In this document: positions 8,208 through 15,318 of the stretch, one piece after another
How the letters are laid out: each line of letters starts with the position of its first letter
How positions within the stretch are numbered: position 1 is the first letter of the stretch
Assembly (NCBI RefSeq): GCF_946480385.1
Contig: NZ_CAMLJP010000097.1
Coordinates: 1 to 25,152 of the forward strand
Direction: 5' to 3'
DNA from: an uncultured Azospirillum sp.
GTDB taxonomy: Bacteria; Pseudomonadota; Alphaproteobacteria; Azospirillales; Azospirillaceae
DNA: 25,152 nt
Translations under genes and position numbers: made by a program
Notes under the pieces: model-generated
What the model was told of the DNA's origin: nothing
What the model saw: the letters and a program-made list of their open reading frames with translations, nothing else
Databases searched by the model: none

Positions 8208-9219
8208 CGACGGTCTCCTGCAGGCGGCCCATGGCGGTCAGCAGAGATGAGGCGATGGCGGCATAGCTCTCCACACCGGGGGCGCCGATGTCGGCGTCCA
8301 GCGTGATGACGTTGGCGCCGGCCGCCTGGGCGTAGATGGTGGCGCGCGGCACCGGCGGGAACACGCGGCGGCTGTCGCCCCACAGGCGTTGGATGTCGTC
8401 GAGCGACGAGCGGTCCTGGGTCTGGCGCGGGTTCACCATGGTCGGCAGGATGCCCAGCACCTCCAGCCGTGGGTTCAGCCGCCGCTGGATCTTGGCGACG
8501 GTGTCGAGGAAGGCGCTGACGCCGAGGATGGCGTGCGGCTCCGCCTGGCAGGGCACCAGGACGTAATCGGCGGCGGTCAGGGCGTTGATGGTCACGGCGC
8601 CGAGGTTGGGGGCGCAGTCGATGACGATCACGTCATAGCGCTCGCGCACGCCGTCCAGCATCTCCGCCAGCGCGGTCTGGGCATTGGTCAGGTTGCCGGG
8701 AAGTTCGGTGTCGGCACTGGCCAGCGCGATGCTGGAGGGAACGACGTCCAACCCCTCGACGCTGGTGGGGAGGATCACCGCGTCGAGCGGCGTCTTTCCC
8801 ATCAGCGCATGATAGAGGACCTTCCCCGCCTCGGTCAGCGCCACCACGTCGGTCTGCGGCACGCCGACATGGACGGTGGCGTTGCCCTGCGGATCGGCAT
8901 CGACCAGCAGAACGCGGTTGCCGGCGCGCGCCAGGATGAAGGCGAGGTTGATGGAGGTCGCGGTCTTGGCGGTGCCGCCCTTCTGCAGGCCGACGGCGAC
9001 GGTGGTGCCGCGGCGGGGCAGGGCGCTTTCCGGCCGTTCCAGGTCCAGCAGCAGAAGCCGGCCCAGCAGGTCGCGGGGCAGGGCCTCCTTACCGGTTTCC
9101 CACTTGCTCAACCTCTGCTTGTCGTATTTGCGGCCGGTCAACTCATTGACGTAAGCCGCCATCTGCGTCTGGGTCAGGCCGCGCCGTTCCCGCAACGCCT
9201 TCAACTGTTCCCCTGTCAC
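8197..9219 (-). CDS. parA: ParA-family partition ATPase with N-terminal XRE helix-turn-helix
   Basis: 340 residues from a GTG start at 9219 chosen because GGAGGA lies six bases upstream; the reading frame is open further up but that segment overlaps rep and looks non-coding. Residues 1-60 form a Cro/cI-type helix-turn-helix (LKALRERRGLTQTQMAAYVN, KQRLSKWETGKEALP). The ATPase domain follows with deviant Walker A KGGTAKTATS, LLVDADPQGN and VIVIDCAPN, and the usual C-terminal ParA features. It drives active segregation of the replicon, and the DNA-binding head suggests it represses its own operon. It is followed by overlapping parB and preceded by rep on the same strand. Confidence 0.95.
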   Translation of the reverse strand: MTGEQLKALRERRGLTQTQMAAYVNELTGRKYDKQRLSKWETGKEALPRDLLGRLLLLDLERPESALPRRGTTVAVGLQKGGTAKTATSINLAFILARAGNRVLLVDADPQGNATVHVGVPQTDVVALTEAGKVLYHALMGKTPLDAVILPTSVEGLDVVPSSIALASADTELPGNLTNAQTALAEMLDGVRERYDVIVIDCAPNLGAVTINALTAADYVLVPCQAEPHAILGVSAFLDTVAKIQRRLNPRLEVLGILPTMVNPRQTQDRSSLDDIQRLWGDSRRVFPPVPRATIYAQAAGANVITLDADIGAPGVESYAAIASSLLTAMGRLQETVDAA

Positions 9220-9253
9220 GCCCCGTCCTCCTGCCCCGGCACCGGTTGCGGCG

Positions 9254-9282
9254 ACCCTAGCAAGTTGTCGCGACTCCGGCAA
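9254..9282 (-). promoter_or_regulatory. Candidate parAB promoter with palindromic operator
   Basis: On the minus strand TTGCCG (9282-9277) and TAGGGT (9259-9254) are separated by 17 bp, and the spacer holds the palindrome GTCGCGAC (9267-9274). The start would lie about 30 bp before the parA GTG. The palindrome inside the spacer is a natural place for autorepression by the helix-turn-helix of ParA. Prediction from sequence only. Confidence 0.4.
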
Positions 9283-9323
9283 CGGGTGTCTACCGAATGG
9301 ACGTGGCCGCAGGGGCAGGGGGG

Positions 9324-10271
9324 TCAGACCGTTTCGTCGTATTCCACTTTGGGAACGTCGATCCAGTTTTCCGGCTGGCCCTGGTCCTTCTTCCAGAACA
9401 GGACCGGCAACTCGGCGTTCAGCACGCGGCCCTGAACGGCGCCGCGCGCCTTCATGGTCTCCTTGTATTCCGCCGTCTCGACGATGCGGACGCCATAACC
9501 GGGGATGCGGTCGGCGGCCAGGACGGGGCCAAGCGCGTTCTTGAACTTGCGCAGGTCGTTGTCGGAGCCGACGCGCTTGCGCAATGGTTCCAGCGCCATC
9601 CAGAAGGCGTGGCCGCGGGCGAGGTGGGCGCGGGCGATCTCGTAGAGGCGCTTTTCCACCGGCTTCAGCGCGAAATACTGGTCGTCGTAGCTCAGCAGAT
9701 TGTGGCCCAGCGCCGCGCGGGTGACCCACCCCGACAGCGTCAGCTTCAGCCCGCGCACCGCCCGCTCGCCATCCTTCTTGCGCTGGTAGAGCAGCTTGTA
9801 GTCGGAAATCCACGAGAAGGCGCCGCTCTCGCCCTCCCCGCCGGTTTCCAGGTTGGTCTTGATCTGCGTGCCCTGCAGCCGCTCCAGCGCCCCTTCGATC
9901 TTGTCGTAGGCGCTGCCGCCGGCGGTCTTGCCGACGATGCGCTGGAGGTCGCTGGTGGTGAAGTGCAGTTCGCCCAGCTTGGACGGGCCCTTGCCCGATT
10001 CCATCTTCTCGCGCAGCAGCGAGATGGCGTAGAGCAGCACCGCCTTGTCCCAGATCGTCGCAACGCCGACGTTTTTCGGCGCCCGCACCTCGATCCGCAC
10101 CTTGCCGTCATCATAGGTCGGCAGCGATTCCGCCTTGTCCTTCGACAGGCCGAACAGGCTGTAGACCATCATGTGGCGGTCGTTCTGGACATCGCCGGTC
10201 AGCGGGGAATCGAGCCGCAGAGCCAATTGCAGCGGCCGGTCGAGCAGCTCGGCGTTGGTGGTCTGGGTCAT
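9324..10271 (-). CDS. repA: Plasmid replication initiator protein, RPA (RepA) family
   Basis: 315 residues from ATG 10271, with GGAGAG at the right distance; the frame is open about 30 codons upstream but without a better start. The sequence resembles the replication initiator protein A family found on alphaproteobacterial plasmids: DRPLQLALRLDSPL near the N-terminus, MMVYSLFGLSKDK, a first winged helix (IWDKAVLLYAISLLREKM, TTSDLQRIVGKTAGGSAYDK, IEGALERLQGTQIKTN), then ALKPVEKRLYEIARAH and a second helical region. Such proteins bind iterons beside their own gene and open the origin. The first iteron lies about 85 bp upstream of this start, so Rep may also control its own transcription. It shares direction with parA and parB. 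Confidence 0.9.
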   Translation of the reverse strand: MTQTTNAELLDRPLQLALRLDSPLTGDVQNDRHMMVYSLFGLSKDKAESLPTYDDGKVRIEVRAPKNVGVATIWDKAVLLYAISLLREKMESGKGPSKLGELHFTTSDLQRIVGKTAGGSAYDKIEGALERLQGTQIKTNLETGGEGESGAFSWISDYKLLYQRKKDGERAVRGLKLTLSGWVTRAALGHNLLSYDDQYFALKPVEKRLYEIARAHLARGHAFWMALEPLRKRVGSDNDLRKFKNALGPVLAADRIPGYGVRIVETAEYKETMKARGAVQGRVLNAELPVLFWKKDQGQPENWIDVPKVEYDETV

Positions 10272-10316
10272 GCGATCTCTCCGCGGGTCCCGTGCGGCTT
10301 GAAGGGGTCCTAGCCA

Positions 10317-10325
10317 TAATCCACA
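10317..10325 (+). promoter_or_regulatory. DnaA-box-like site beside rep
   Basis: TAATCCACA matches the TTATCCACA DnaA box at eight of nine positions and sits between rep and the first iteron. A single near-match is weak on its own; its position at the origin is what makes it worth noting. Confidence 0.35.
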
Positions 10326-10356
10326 AGCCTGCCGCCCTGTTCCACACTGCCGGCTC

Positions 10357-10863
10357 AAACGTCGCCGTTCTGCCGAAAGATTCCCGTGACCGGGGCGGAT
10401 TGGCCGGCCGAATGTCGCCGTTCTGCCAGTTCTGCCGGCCGGTGGCGGATGCGGGCCGATGACGCGGCGGGGGACCGGCTGCCGCCGGCCGATGGCGGCG
10501 CCAACGTCTGCGTTCTGCCGTGCCGGAGGGGGAAGGGGCGGGGGACTTTATCGATAGAACGATGATTTCATTGGATTATTGTGGTGCCTCTACCCGGCAA
10601 TGGCGGTCGAATGCGGCCTTGGATGGCCTTTGACTGGCAGAACGGCGACGTTCGGACGATCCGCCGAAGGGCCGATTCTCGCCCGATTCCCCGCCGATTC
10701 CATGCCCGGCAGGGTGGGGGAGGGGAGGGATCCGCTCCATCATTCGGCAGAACGGCGACGTTCGACAGTGCGATCCGGCCCTCGCACGCTGCCGATGCCC
10801 AAGAATCTTTCGGCACAACGGCGACGTTTGGACCCGAATCTTTCGGCACAACGACGACACTTG
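10357..10863. other. oriV: Replication origin: seven iterons in two opposed groups around an AT-rich segment
   Basis: A conserved core, written on the plus strand as GGCAGAACGGCGACGTT, occurs seven times. Three copies are in reverse orientation (10357-10383, 10411-10427, 10503-10520) and four forward (10636-10655, 10743-10764, 10803-10830, 10836-10863). The longest copies extend to GAATCTTTCGGCACAACGGC. The two groups face each other across an AT-rich stretch at about 10545-10585 (TTTATCGATAGAACGATG and following), the only such stretch in this GC-rich region. The layout beside a Rep gene is that of an iteron-controlled plasmid origin. Open frames run through this area on both strands, but the repeats explain the sequence and I do not regard them as genes. 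Confidence 0.8.
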
Positions 10864-11000
10864 CAGGTGGCCGGCCGTGGAGACTCCAGCCCAAGTGATT
10901 GATTCCACCGTGAGAATCCGGTCGGACGTCCACGAAATGCCGTCGGCGGGCGATTTTTCCAAGACCGTGGACAGATGCGCGACGGCACGTACACATTTCA

Positions 11001-11021
11001 AAAAACGGGCGAAAACCGCCC
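11001..11021 (-). terminator. Minus-strand rho-independent terminator between origin and plus-strand genes
   Basis: Read on the minus strand, GGGCG-gttttC-GCCC forms a compact hairpin followed at once by G and six T. It would stop minus-strand transcripts before they enter the iteron region. Confidence 0.55.
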
Positions 11022-11132
11022 TTACGCCATCGACATGCGCCCTTGCCAGAGGTTGGCCGGCGCCACGGGTGCTTGCATCCCGTGTTTTGTGAAGAAACGA
11101 GCAGCATGAGGTAACGGACAACCGACCTCCGC

Positions 11133-11300
11133 AAACACAAAAGGCCCGGATTGCTCCGGGCCCTTCGTGTCGGACGGAGGAGACCGAGGGAAACCCGGGC
11201 ACCCCACATCTGGCGGTTTGGCGACTCCATGATGGCAGGGCAGGCCCGCAAAGCCAAGCGGATTCAGAGCTAGTCCGTTGACGCCACCCTCTTGTCTCCG
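11133..11300 (-). ncRNA. Candidate small RNA with its own terminator (5' end uncertain)
   Basis: On the minus strand a perfect 8-bp GC-rich hairpin (11144-11151 with 11156-11163, loop GCAA) is followed by TTTTGTGTTTG, a good intrinsic terminator. Upstream of it is a C/U-rich stretch reading GGTCTCCTCCGTCC, the kind of anti-Shine-Dalgarno single strand seen in alphaproteobacterial regulatory RNAs. No convincing protein is encoded here. The 5' end is a guess. It could regulate replication, the neighbouring plus-strand gene, or distant mRNAs; or it may just be the terminated end of a divergent leader. Confidence 0.3.
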
Positions 11301-11335
11301 CCCGTCCACGGATCGACCGACAGACGGGTAACGCA

Positions 11336-12124
11336 ATGAAGCCATACATCGACATGTACAGGCGCTGGATTGCCGTGCCCGGCATCCAGGCCGCCGACAT
11401 CGCGGTGTTGTCCGCGCTCTATGCCCATGCCGACCGCGACGGTGTCTGCACCGCCACGCAAGGCGAGCTGGCCGAGGAGCTTGGGCAAAGCCGCGCCTGG
11501 TTCAACGCCGTGCTGAAGGGCCTGCAGGAGAAGGTGTCGCAGGAAACGGCGGCGGCGCTGGTGTGCACCAAGCCGCGGCGGGGCCTGCGCGGGTTCGCCT
11601 ATCAACTGGCGGGGATGGAGGGCTTTACCGCCGGCATGTCCTGTCAGCGGGCTGACAGCAGCGGTTCGCCGGCCGGCATTTCCTTGGACTCCCAGAATCC
11701 TGAATCCTCCTCCCTCTCGGGTGGGGACATGGATCGGCGGGACGAGGCCTTGCCGGCGGACTGGCAGCCGGATGCCGCCGATCTGGCTTGGGCGGCACTG
11801 GAGCGTCCGGAGGTCGATGCCGGCCGGGTGACCGCCAAGTTCGTGGCCTGGTGCCGCAAGGCGCACCGCCGCAACGGCTACCGTCCGCCGGATCCGGGGG
11901 CCGCCTGGCGCCGCTGGATCGCACGGGAACTGGTGGCGCCAGCCGAGCCGGCCGCCGAACGGCCATTCACTGCACCCGCCCAGCCCTCCGCCCCCCAATC
12001 CCGCCGGGAGCCCCGCCATGACCGCCGCTCATCTGCCTTGCGTGCCGGACCTGTCGCCGATGCCGCCGGCCGCAACCGCGAAACCCTCGCAGCCTTGCGC
12101 CTTCGCCTCGCTGGCCAGGCTTGA
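11336..12124 (+). CDS. Winged-helix protein with DnaT-like C-terminal domain, probable replication accessory protein
   Basis: 262 residues. Residues about 1-90 form a winged-helix domain (GIQAADIAVLSALYAHADRD, TQGELAEELGQSRAWFNAVL) like those of plasmid and phage replication proteins. After a Ser-rich linker, residues about 140-205 show LPADWQPDAADLAWAALERP, then FVAWCRKAH and AAWRRWIARE, the pattern of DnaT-type or phage replication-protein DNA-binding modules that help load the helicase. The tail is Arg/Ala rich. The gene lies on the far side of the iteron origin from rep and points away from it. Its last 107 bp overlap the next reading frame. The ribosome site before ATG 11336 is weak. The replication role is inferred from domains plus position. 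Confidence 0.7.
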   Translation: MKPYIDMYRRWIAVPGIQAADIAVLSALYAHADRDGVCTATQGELAEELGQSRAWFNAVLKGLQEKVSQETAAALVCTKPRRGLRGFAYQLAGMEGFTAGMSCQRADSSGSPAGISLDSQNPESSSLSGGDMDRRDEALPADWQPDAADLAWAALERPEVDAGRVTAKFVAWCRKAHRRNGYRPPDPGAAWRRWIARELVAPAEPAAERPFTAPAQPSAPQSRREPRHDRRSSALRAGPVADAAGRNRETLAALRLRLAGQA

Positions 12125-12690
12125 GGCGGCGGATCTGCGGTTCGAGACGCAGGACCTGTCGCCGGACGAGATCGGCGACCTCGCCGACCGGGTGGAGCAG
12201 GCCATCGGCGCGCTGACTCCGGCGATCGGCATCGAGAATGTGCTGATCGGGCTGGAGAAGCTGGCCGAGCGCTTCGCGCTGGAACTGCCGGACGCCGACC
12301 TGCTGGAGGCCGACGTGCGGGCGATGGCGGCATGGCCGGCCGACCGCTGGATGGCGGCGTTCGAGGCGGTGTGGGCGGGGTTCCGCAGCGGCTGGAGCCG
12401 CTTTCCGACGCTGGGCGACTTCCGCGAGGCGCTGGGCGCCCTGCCGCCGGCGGCGGAAAGCCGCGCCGCCGACGATCTGCGCCGGCTGGCCGGACGGCTG
12501 CGCCAGGAACAGCGGTTGCGTGCCCGCACCGAGGAGCAGCGCCGCCGCACCCGCGCCCGTGAGGCGGCCCTGGCCGAGCGGCAGCGCGAACTGGCGCTTG
12601 TCCCGCCGCCGGACGATCGATCGCCAATGTTGCATTCGCCCCATGGCGGCCAGCATTATCCGCCGGACCACCGGAGAGTGCCGACAGCGG
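12018..12690 (+). CDS. Hypothetical protein with helicase-loader-like pattern; true 3' end unclear
   Basis: The start ATG 12018 has GGGAG upstream. About 200 residues read like a real, mostly helical protein: LSPDEIGDLADRVEQAIGAL, then MAAWPADRWMAAFEAVWAGF, WSRFPTLGDFREALGALPP and an Arg/Glu-rich coiled-coil end (LRARTEEQRRRTRAREAALA). The FPTxxDFR segment with a preceding Trp-rich helix recalls phage and plasmid helicase-loader proteins, a weak similarity. No stop codon occurs in this frame until 15101, far inside the next gene, where the translation becomes the Gly/Ala-rich kind typical of a wrong frame. I therefore end it at the next gene's start. A one-base indel after 12562 would bring it to a TGA at 12692-12694, overlapping that start as ATGA. 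It probably works with the upstream winged-helix gene. Confidence 0.55.
12630..12659 (+). promoter_or_regulatory. Candidate promoter for the TPR glycosyltransferase gene
   Basis: TTGCAT (12630-12635) and CATTAT (12654-12659) are spaced by 18 bp, placing a start about 20-25 bp before ATG 12691. The local drop in GC and the loss of coding character in this stretch support a gene boundary here. Sequence-only prediction. Confidence 0.3.
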
Positions 12691-15318
12691 ATGAAACCGA
12701 ACCATCGCCCGACGGGCAGCGGCGACGCACAGGCGCTTCTGACCCGTGCCGTCACCCATCATCAGAACGGGCAGCTGACCGAGGCGGCGACGCTCTACGA
12801 GCAGGTGCTGAAGCGGCTGCCGAGGCAGGCGGACGCCTTGCACCTGTCGGGCCTGATCAAGGCGCAGACCGGGGCGCTGGCGGAGGGGATCGACCGGATC
12901 CGGCAGGCGATGAAGGCGGATCCGAAACAGCCGATCTTCCATGCCAATCTGGGCCGGCTGCTGGAGGCGGCGGAGCGCTGGGAGGAGGCCGCGACGGCCT
13001 TCCGCAGTGCGGCCCGTCTGGCGCCGCTCGACCCGACATTGGCGCGGATGGAAGCGACGGTGCGGACGCGGCTGGGCCAGCAGGGACCGGCGGCACAGGC
13101 GCTGCTGCGGGCGATGGCGCTGGAACCGGCGGATGCCGGGAGCGCCGCGGATCTGGGCGACGCGCTGTACGATTGCGGGCGCTTCCTGCCGGCGGCGGAC
13201 TGGTACGGGCGGGCGGCGAGGCTGGAGCCGCACCGGGTACTGGCCGCCTTCAACCGGGGGGCGGCTCTGCGCGATGCCGGCCGGCTGGATCGGGCGGAAG
13301 CGGCCTTCCGGGCGCTGGCCGGGCTGGCGCCGCAGATGGTGGAGCCGCTGGAACAATGCATGCAGATCCGGCAGCAGGTCGGCGACGGGGCGGGAGCCCT
13401 GGCGGCGGCGCGCCGGCTGCTGGCGCTGGATCCGGGGCATCCGGCGGCGGTGCGGAGCCTGGGCGCTTCCGACAGCGATCCGTTGTGGCTGGCGCGGCTG
13501 GTCAGGTTGGAGCCGCTGGCGGACGAACCGGTGCTGGTGTTGGCCGGGCGGCTCTACGGCCGGCGGACGGCGGAGGCGGAGCGGGCTTACCGCCATGCGC
13601 TGGCCCTGGCGCCGGCCTCCGGGCTGGCGCTGTCGGGGCTTGGGCTGGCGCGGGCGACGCTGGGGATGGAAGGGGCGAGGCGGTGGAGCCTGCGGGCGGT
13701 GCGCGTGGCGCCCAGCGACGCAGCACTGGCGGCCAATGCCGGATCCGCCTTCCAGCTGGCCTTGCAGCCGGAGGCGGCGCTGTCCTGGCACAGGAGGGCG
13801 CTGGCGCTGACACCCGACGACGCGGCGGCCTGGGTCAACATCGGCACCTTGCTGCTGGAGGCCAACGCGGCGGAGGAGGCGATCCCGCCGCTGGAGCGTG
13901 CGAGGCGGCTCGACGATCCGGCGCAACTGGCGCTCGCCAACTCCAACCTCGGCGTCGCCTGGATGGCGCTGGGGCTGCATGGCGAGGCGGTGGCGGCTTT
14001 CCGCGCCGCGCTGGACCGGGCGCCGGACGATGCGGCGATCCGCTCCAACATGCTGTTCTGCCTGTGCTTCGACGACCGCGCCGATCCGCTGGAGGTCTTC
14101 CGCGAACATCGCGCCTTCGAACGGCACCTGCCGGCGGTTCCGGCCGTACCGCATGCGGTGGAGAGCCGCGATCCGGAACGGCGTTTGCGCGTCGGCTATC
14201 TGTCGCCGGATTTCCAGCGCTATCCGGGGCCGGGCTATCACTTTCTGCTGCCGCTGATCGAGGGGCACGACCGCCGGGCGGTGGAGGTCACCTGCTATCA
14301 CAACGACCGCAGCCGCGACGCCACCACCGGGCGCTTCCAGGCGGCGGCCGACCGCTGGCGCGACGTTGCAGCCCTGTCGGACGAGGAGCTAGACCGCCGG
14401 ATCCGGCAGGACCGCATCGACATTCTGGTCGACGCCGGCGGCCACATGTCACGCAACCGCATAACTCTGGTGGCGCGCCGCCCAGCGCCGTTGCAGGTCA
14501 GCCTGCCGCTCTATCCCAACACGACGGGGCTCAGCGCCGTCGATTACCAGATCGCCGATCCGCGCGTGGCGCCGCCGGGGGCGGATGGCCTGCATGCGGA
14601 AAAGCTGATCCGGTTGCCGGGCTGCGTGCTATGCTACCGCCCGGCGGAGTCCGGCTTCGCGCCGCCTTCGCTGCCGCCGCTGGAGACCAACGGCCACATC
14701 ACCTTCGGGTCCTTCAACAACATCACCAAGGTGAACGCCGCCACCATCGCTTTGTGGGCGCGCCTGCTGGCGGCGGTGCCGACGGCGCGGCTGGTGCTGA
14801 AATGGCGGGGGCTGGGCAGCGGCGGCGGTGCCGACCGGCGCCTGCTGGCCGCCTTCGCCCGGCATGGCATCGCGGCGGAGCGGCTGGAGCTGCGCGGCAT
14901 CACCCCCGATCCGTACCAGGATTACGTCACCATCGACGTGGCGCTGGACCCCGTCTTCGCCAATGGCGGGACGACGATCTGCGATGCACTGTGGATGGGC
15001 GTGCCGGTGTTGAACCAGACAGGGCCGACCAAGATTGGCCGTTGGGGGGCAAGCATGCTCCACGCCGTCGGCATGGGGGAACTGGTGACGGGCGACGATG
15101 ACGGCTATCTGGCGCAGGGGATCCGGCTGGTGACAGACCGGCGCTTCCTCGACGCCCAGCGTGAGGGGTTGCGAGAGCGTATGCGGCGGTCGGCGCTGAT
15201 GGACGAGCCCGGCTATGCCCGCGCGGTGGAGGCCGGCTATCGCACCGCATGGCGCCGCTGGTGCGCCGGGCTGCCGCCCGTGGCCTTCGATGTGGTGGAC
15301 GGGGAGGGGCGGGCATGA
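12691..15318 (+). CDS. TPR protein with O-GlcNAc-transferase-like (GT41) glycosyltransferase domain
   Basis: 875 residues from ATG 12691. About ten TPR units fill residues 10-460 (for example AATLYEQVLKRLPRQADALH, PIFHANLGRLLEAAERWEEA). Residues about 500-850 match the SPINDLY/OGT-type GT41 domain: RLRVGYLSPDFQRYPG, DILVDAGGHMSRNRI, YPNTTGLSAVDYQIADPR, ITFGSFNNITK, and NGGTTICDALWMGVPVLNQT. These enzymes use a UDP-sugar to glycosylate protein Ser/Thr; bacterial members often modify surface proteins or flagellin. One oddity: the usual His-Pro after SPDF is Tyr-Pro (Tyr511), and a few residues are inserted after it. The stop overlaps the next gene's start (ATGA), so the two glycosyltransferases are translationally coupled and likely act on the same product. 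The acceptor is unknown. Confidence 0.88.
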   Translation: MKPNHRPTGSGDAQALLTRAVTHHQNGQLTEAATLYEQVLKRLPRQADALHLSGLIKAQTGALAEGIDRIRQAMKADPKQPIFHANLGRLLEAAERWEEAATAFRSAARLAPLDPTLARMEATVRTRLGQQGPAAQALLRAMALEPADAGSAADLGDALYDCGRFLPAADWYGRAARLEPHRVLAAFNRGAALRDAGRLDRAEAAFRALAGLAPQMVEPLEQCMQIRQQVGDGAGALAAARRLLALDPGHPAAVRSLGASDSDPLWLARLVRLEPLADEPVLVLAGRLYGRRTAEAERAYRHALALAPASGLALSGLGLARATLGMEGARRWSLRAVRVAPSDAALAANAGSAFQLALQPEAALSWHRRALALTPDDAAAWVNIGTLLLEANAAEEAIPPLERARRLDDPAQLALANSNLGVAWMALGLHGEAVAAFRAALDRAPDDAAIRSNMLFCLCFDDRADPLEVFREHRAFERHLPAVPAVPHAVESRDPERRLRVGYLSPDFQRYPGPGYHFLLPLIEGHDRRAVEVTCYHNDRSRDATTGRFQAAADRWRDVAALSDEELDRRIRQDRIDILVDAGGHMSRNRITLVARRPAPLQVSLPLYPNTTGLSAVDYQIADPRVAPPGADGLHAEKLIRLPGCVLCYRPAESGFAPPSLPPLETNGHITFGSFNNITKVNAATIALWARLLAAVPTARLVLKWRGLGSGGGADRRLLAAFARHGIAAERLELRGITPDPYQDYVTIDVALDPVFANGGTTICDALWMGVPVLNQTGPTKIGRWGASMLHAVGMGELVTGDDDGYLAQGIRLVTDRRFLDAQREGLRERMRRSALMDEPGYARAVEAGYRTAWRRWCAGLPPVAFDVVDGEGRA

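Larger units (their letters stand above)
10864..11335. other. Gap between iterons and the winged-helix gene
   Basis: No protein gene is supported here. The stretch holds two minus-strand terminator hairpins (11001-11021, 11144-11163) and a possible minus-strand small RNA. A TTGACG at 11278-11283 on the plus strand could be part of a promoter for the following gene but has no clear -10 partner. Confidence 0.5.

Noticed and set aside
10568..11400. Two overlapping minus-strand open frames across the origin
   Set aside because: Their translations contain repeated peptides produced by the iterons and no recognisable domain; the repeats and terminators explain the DNA better.
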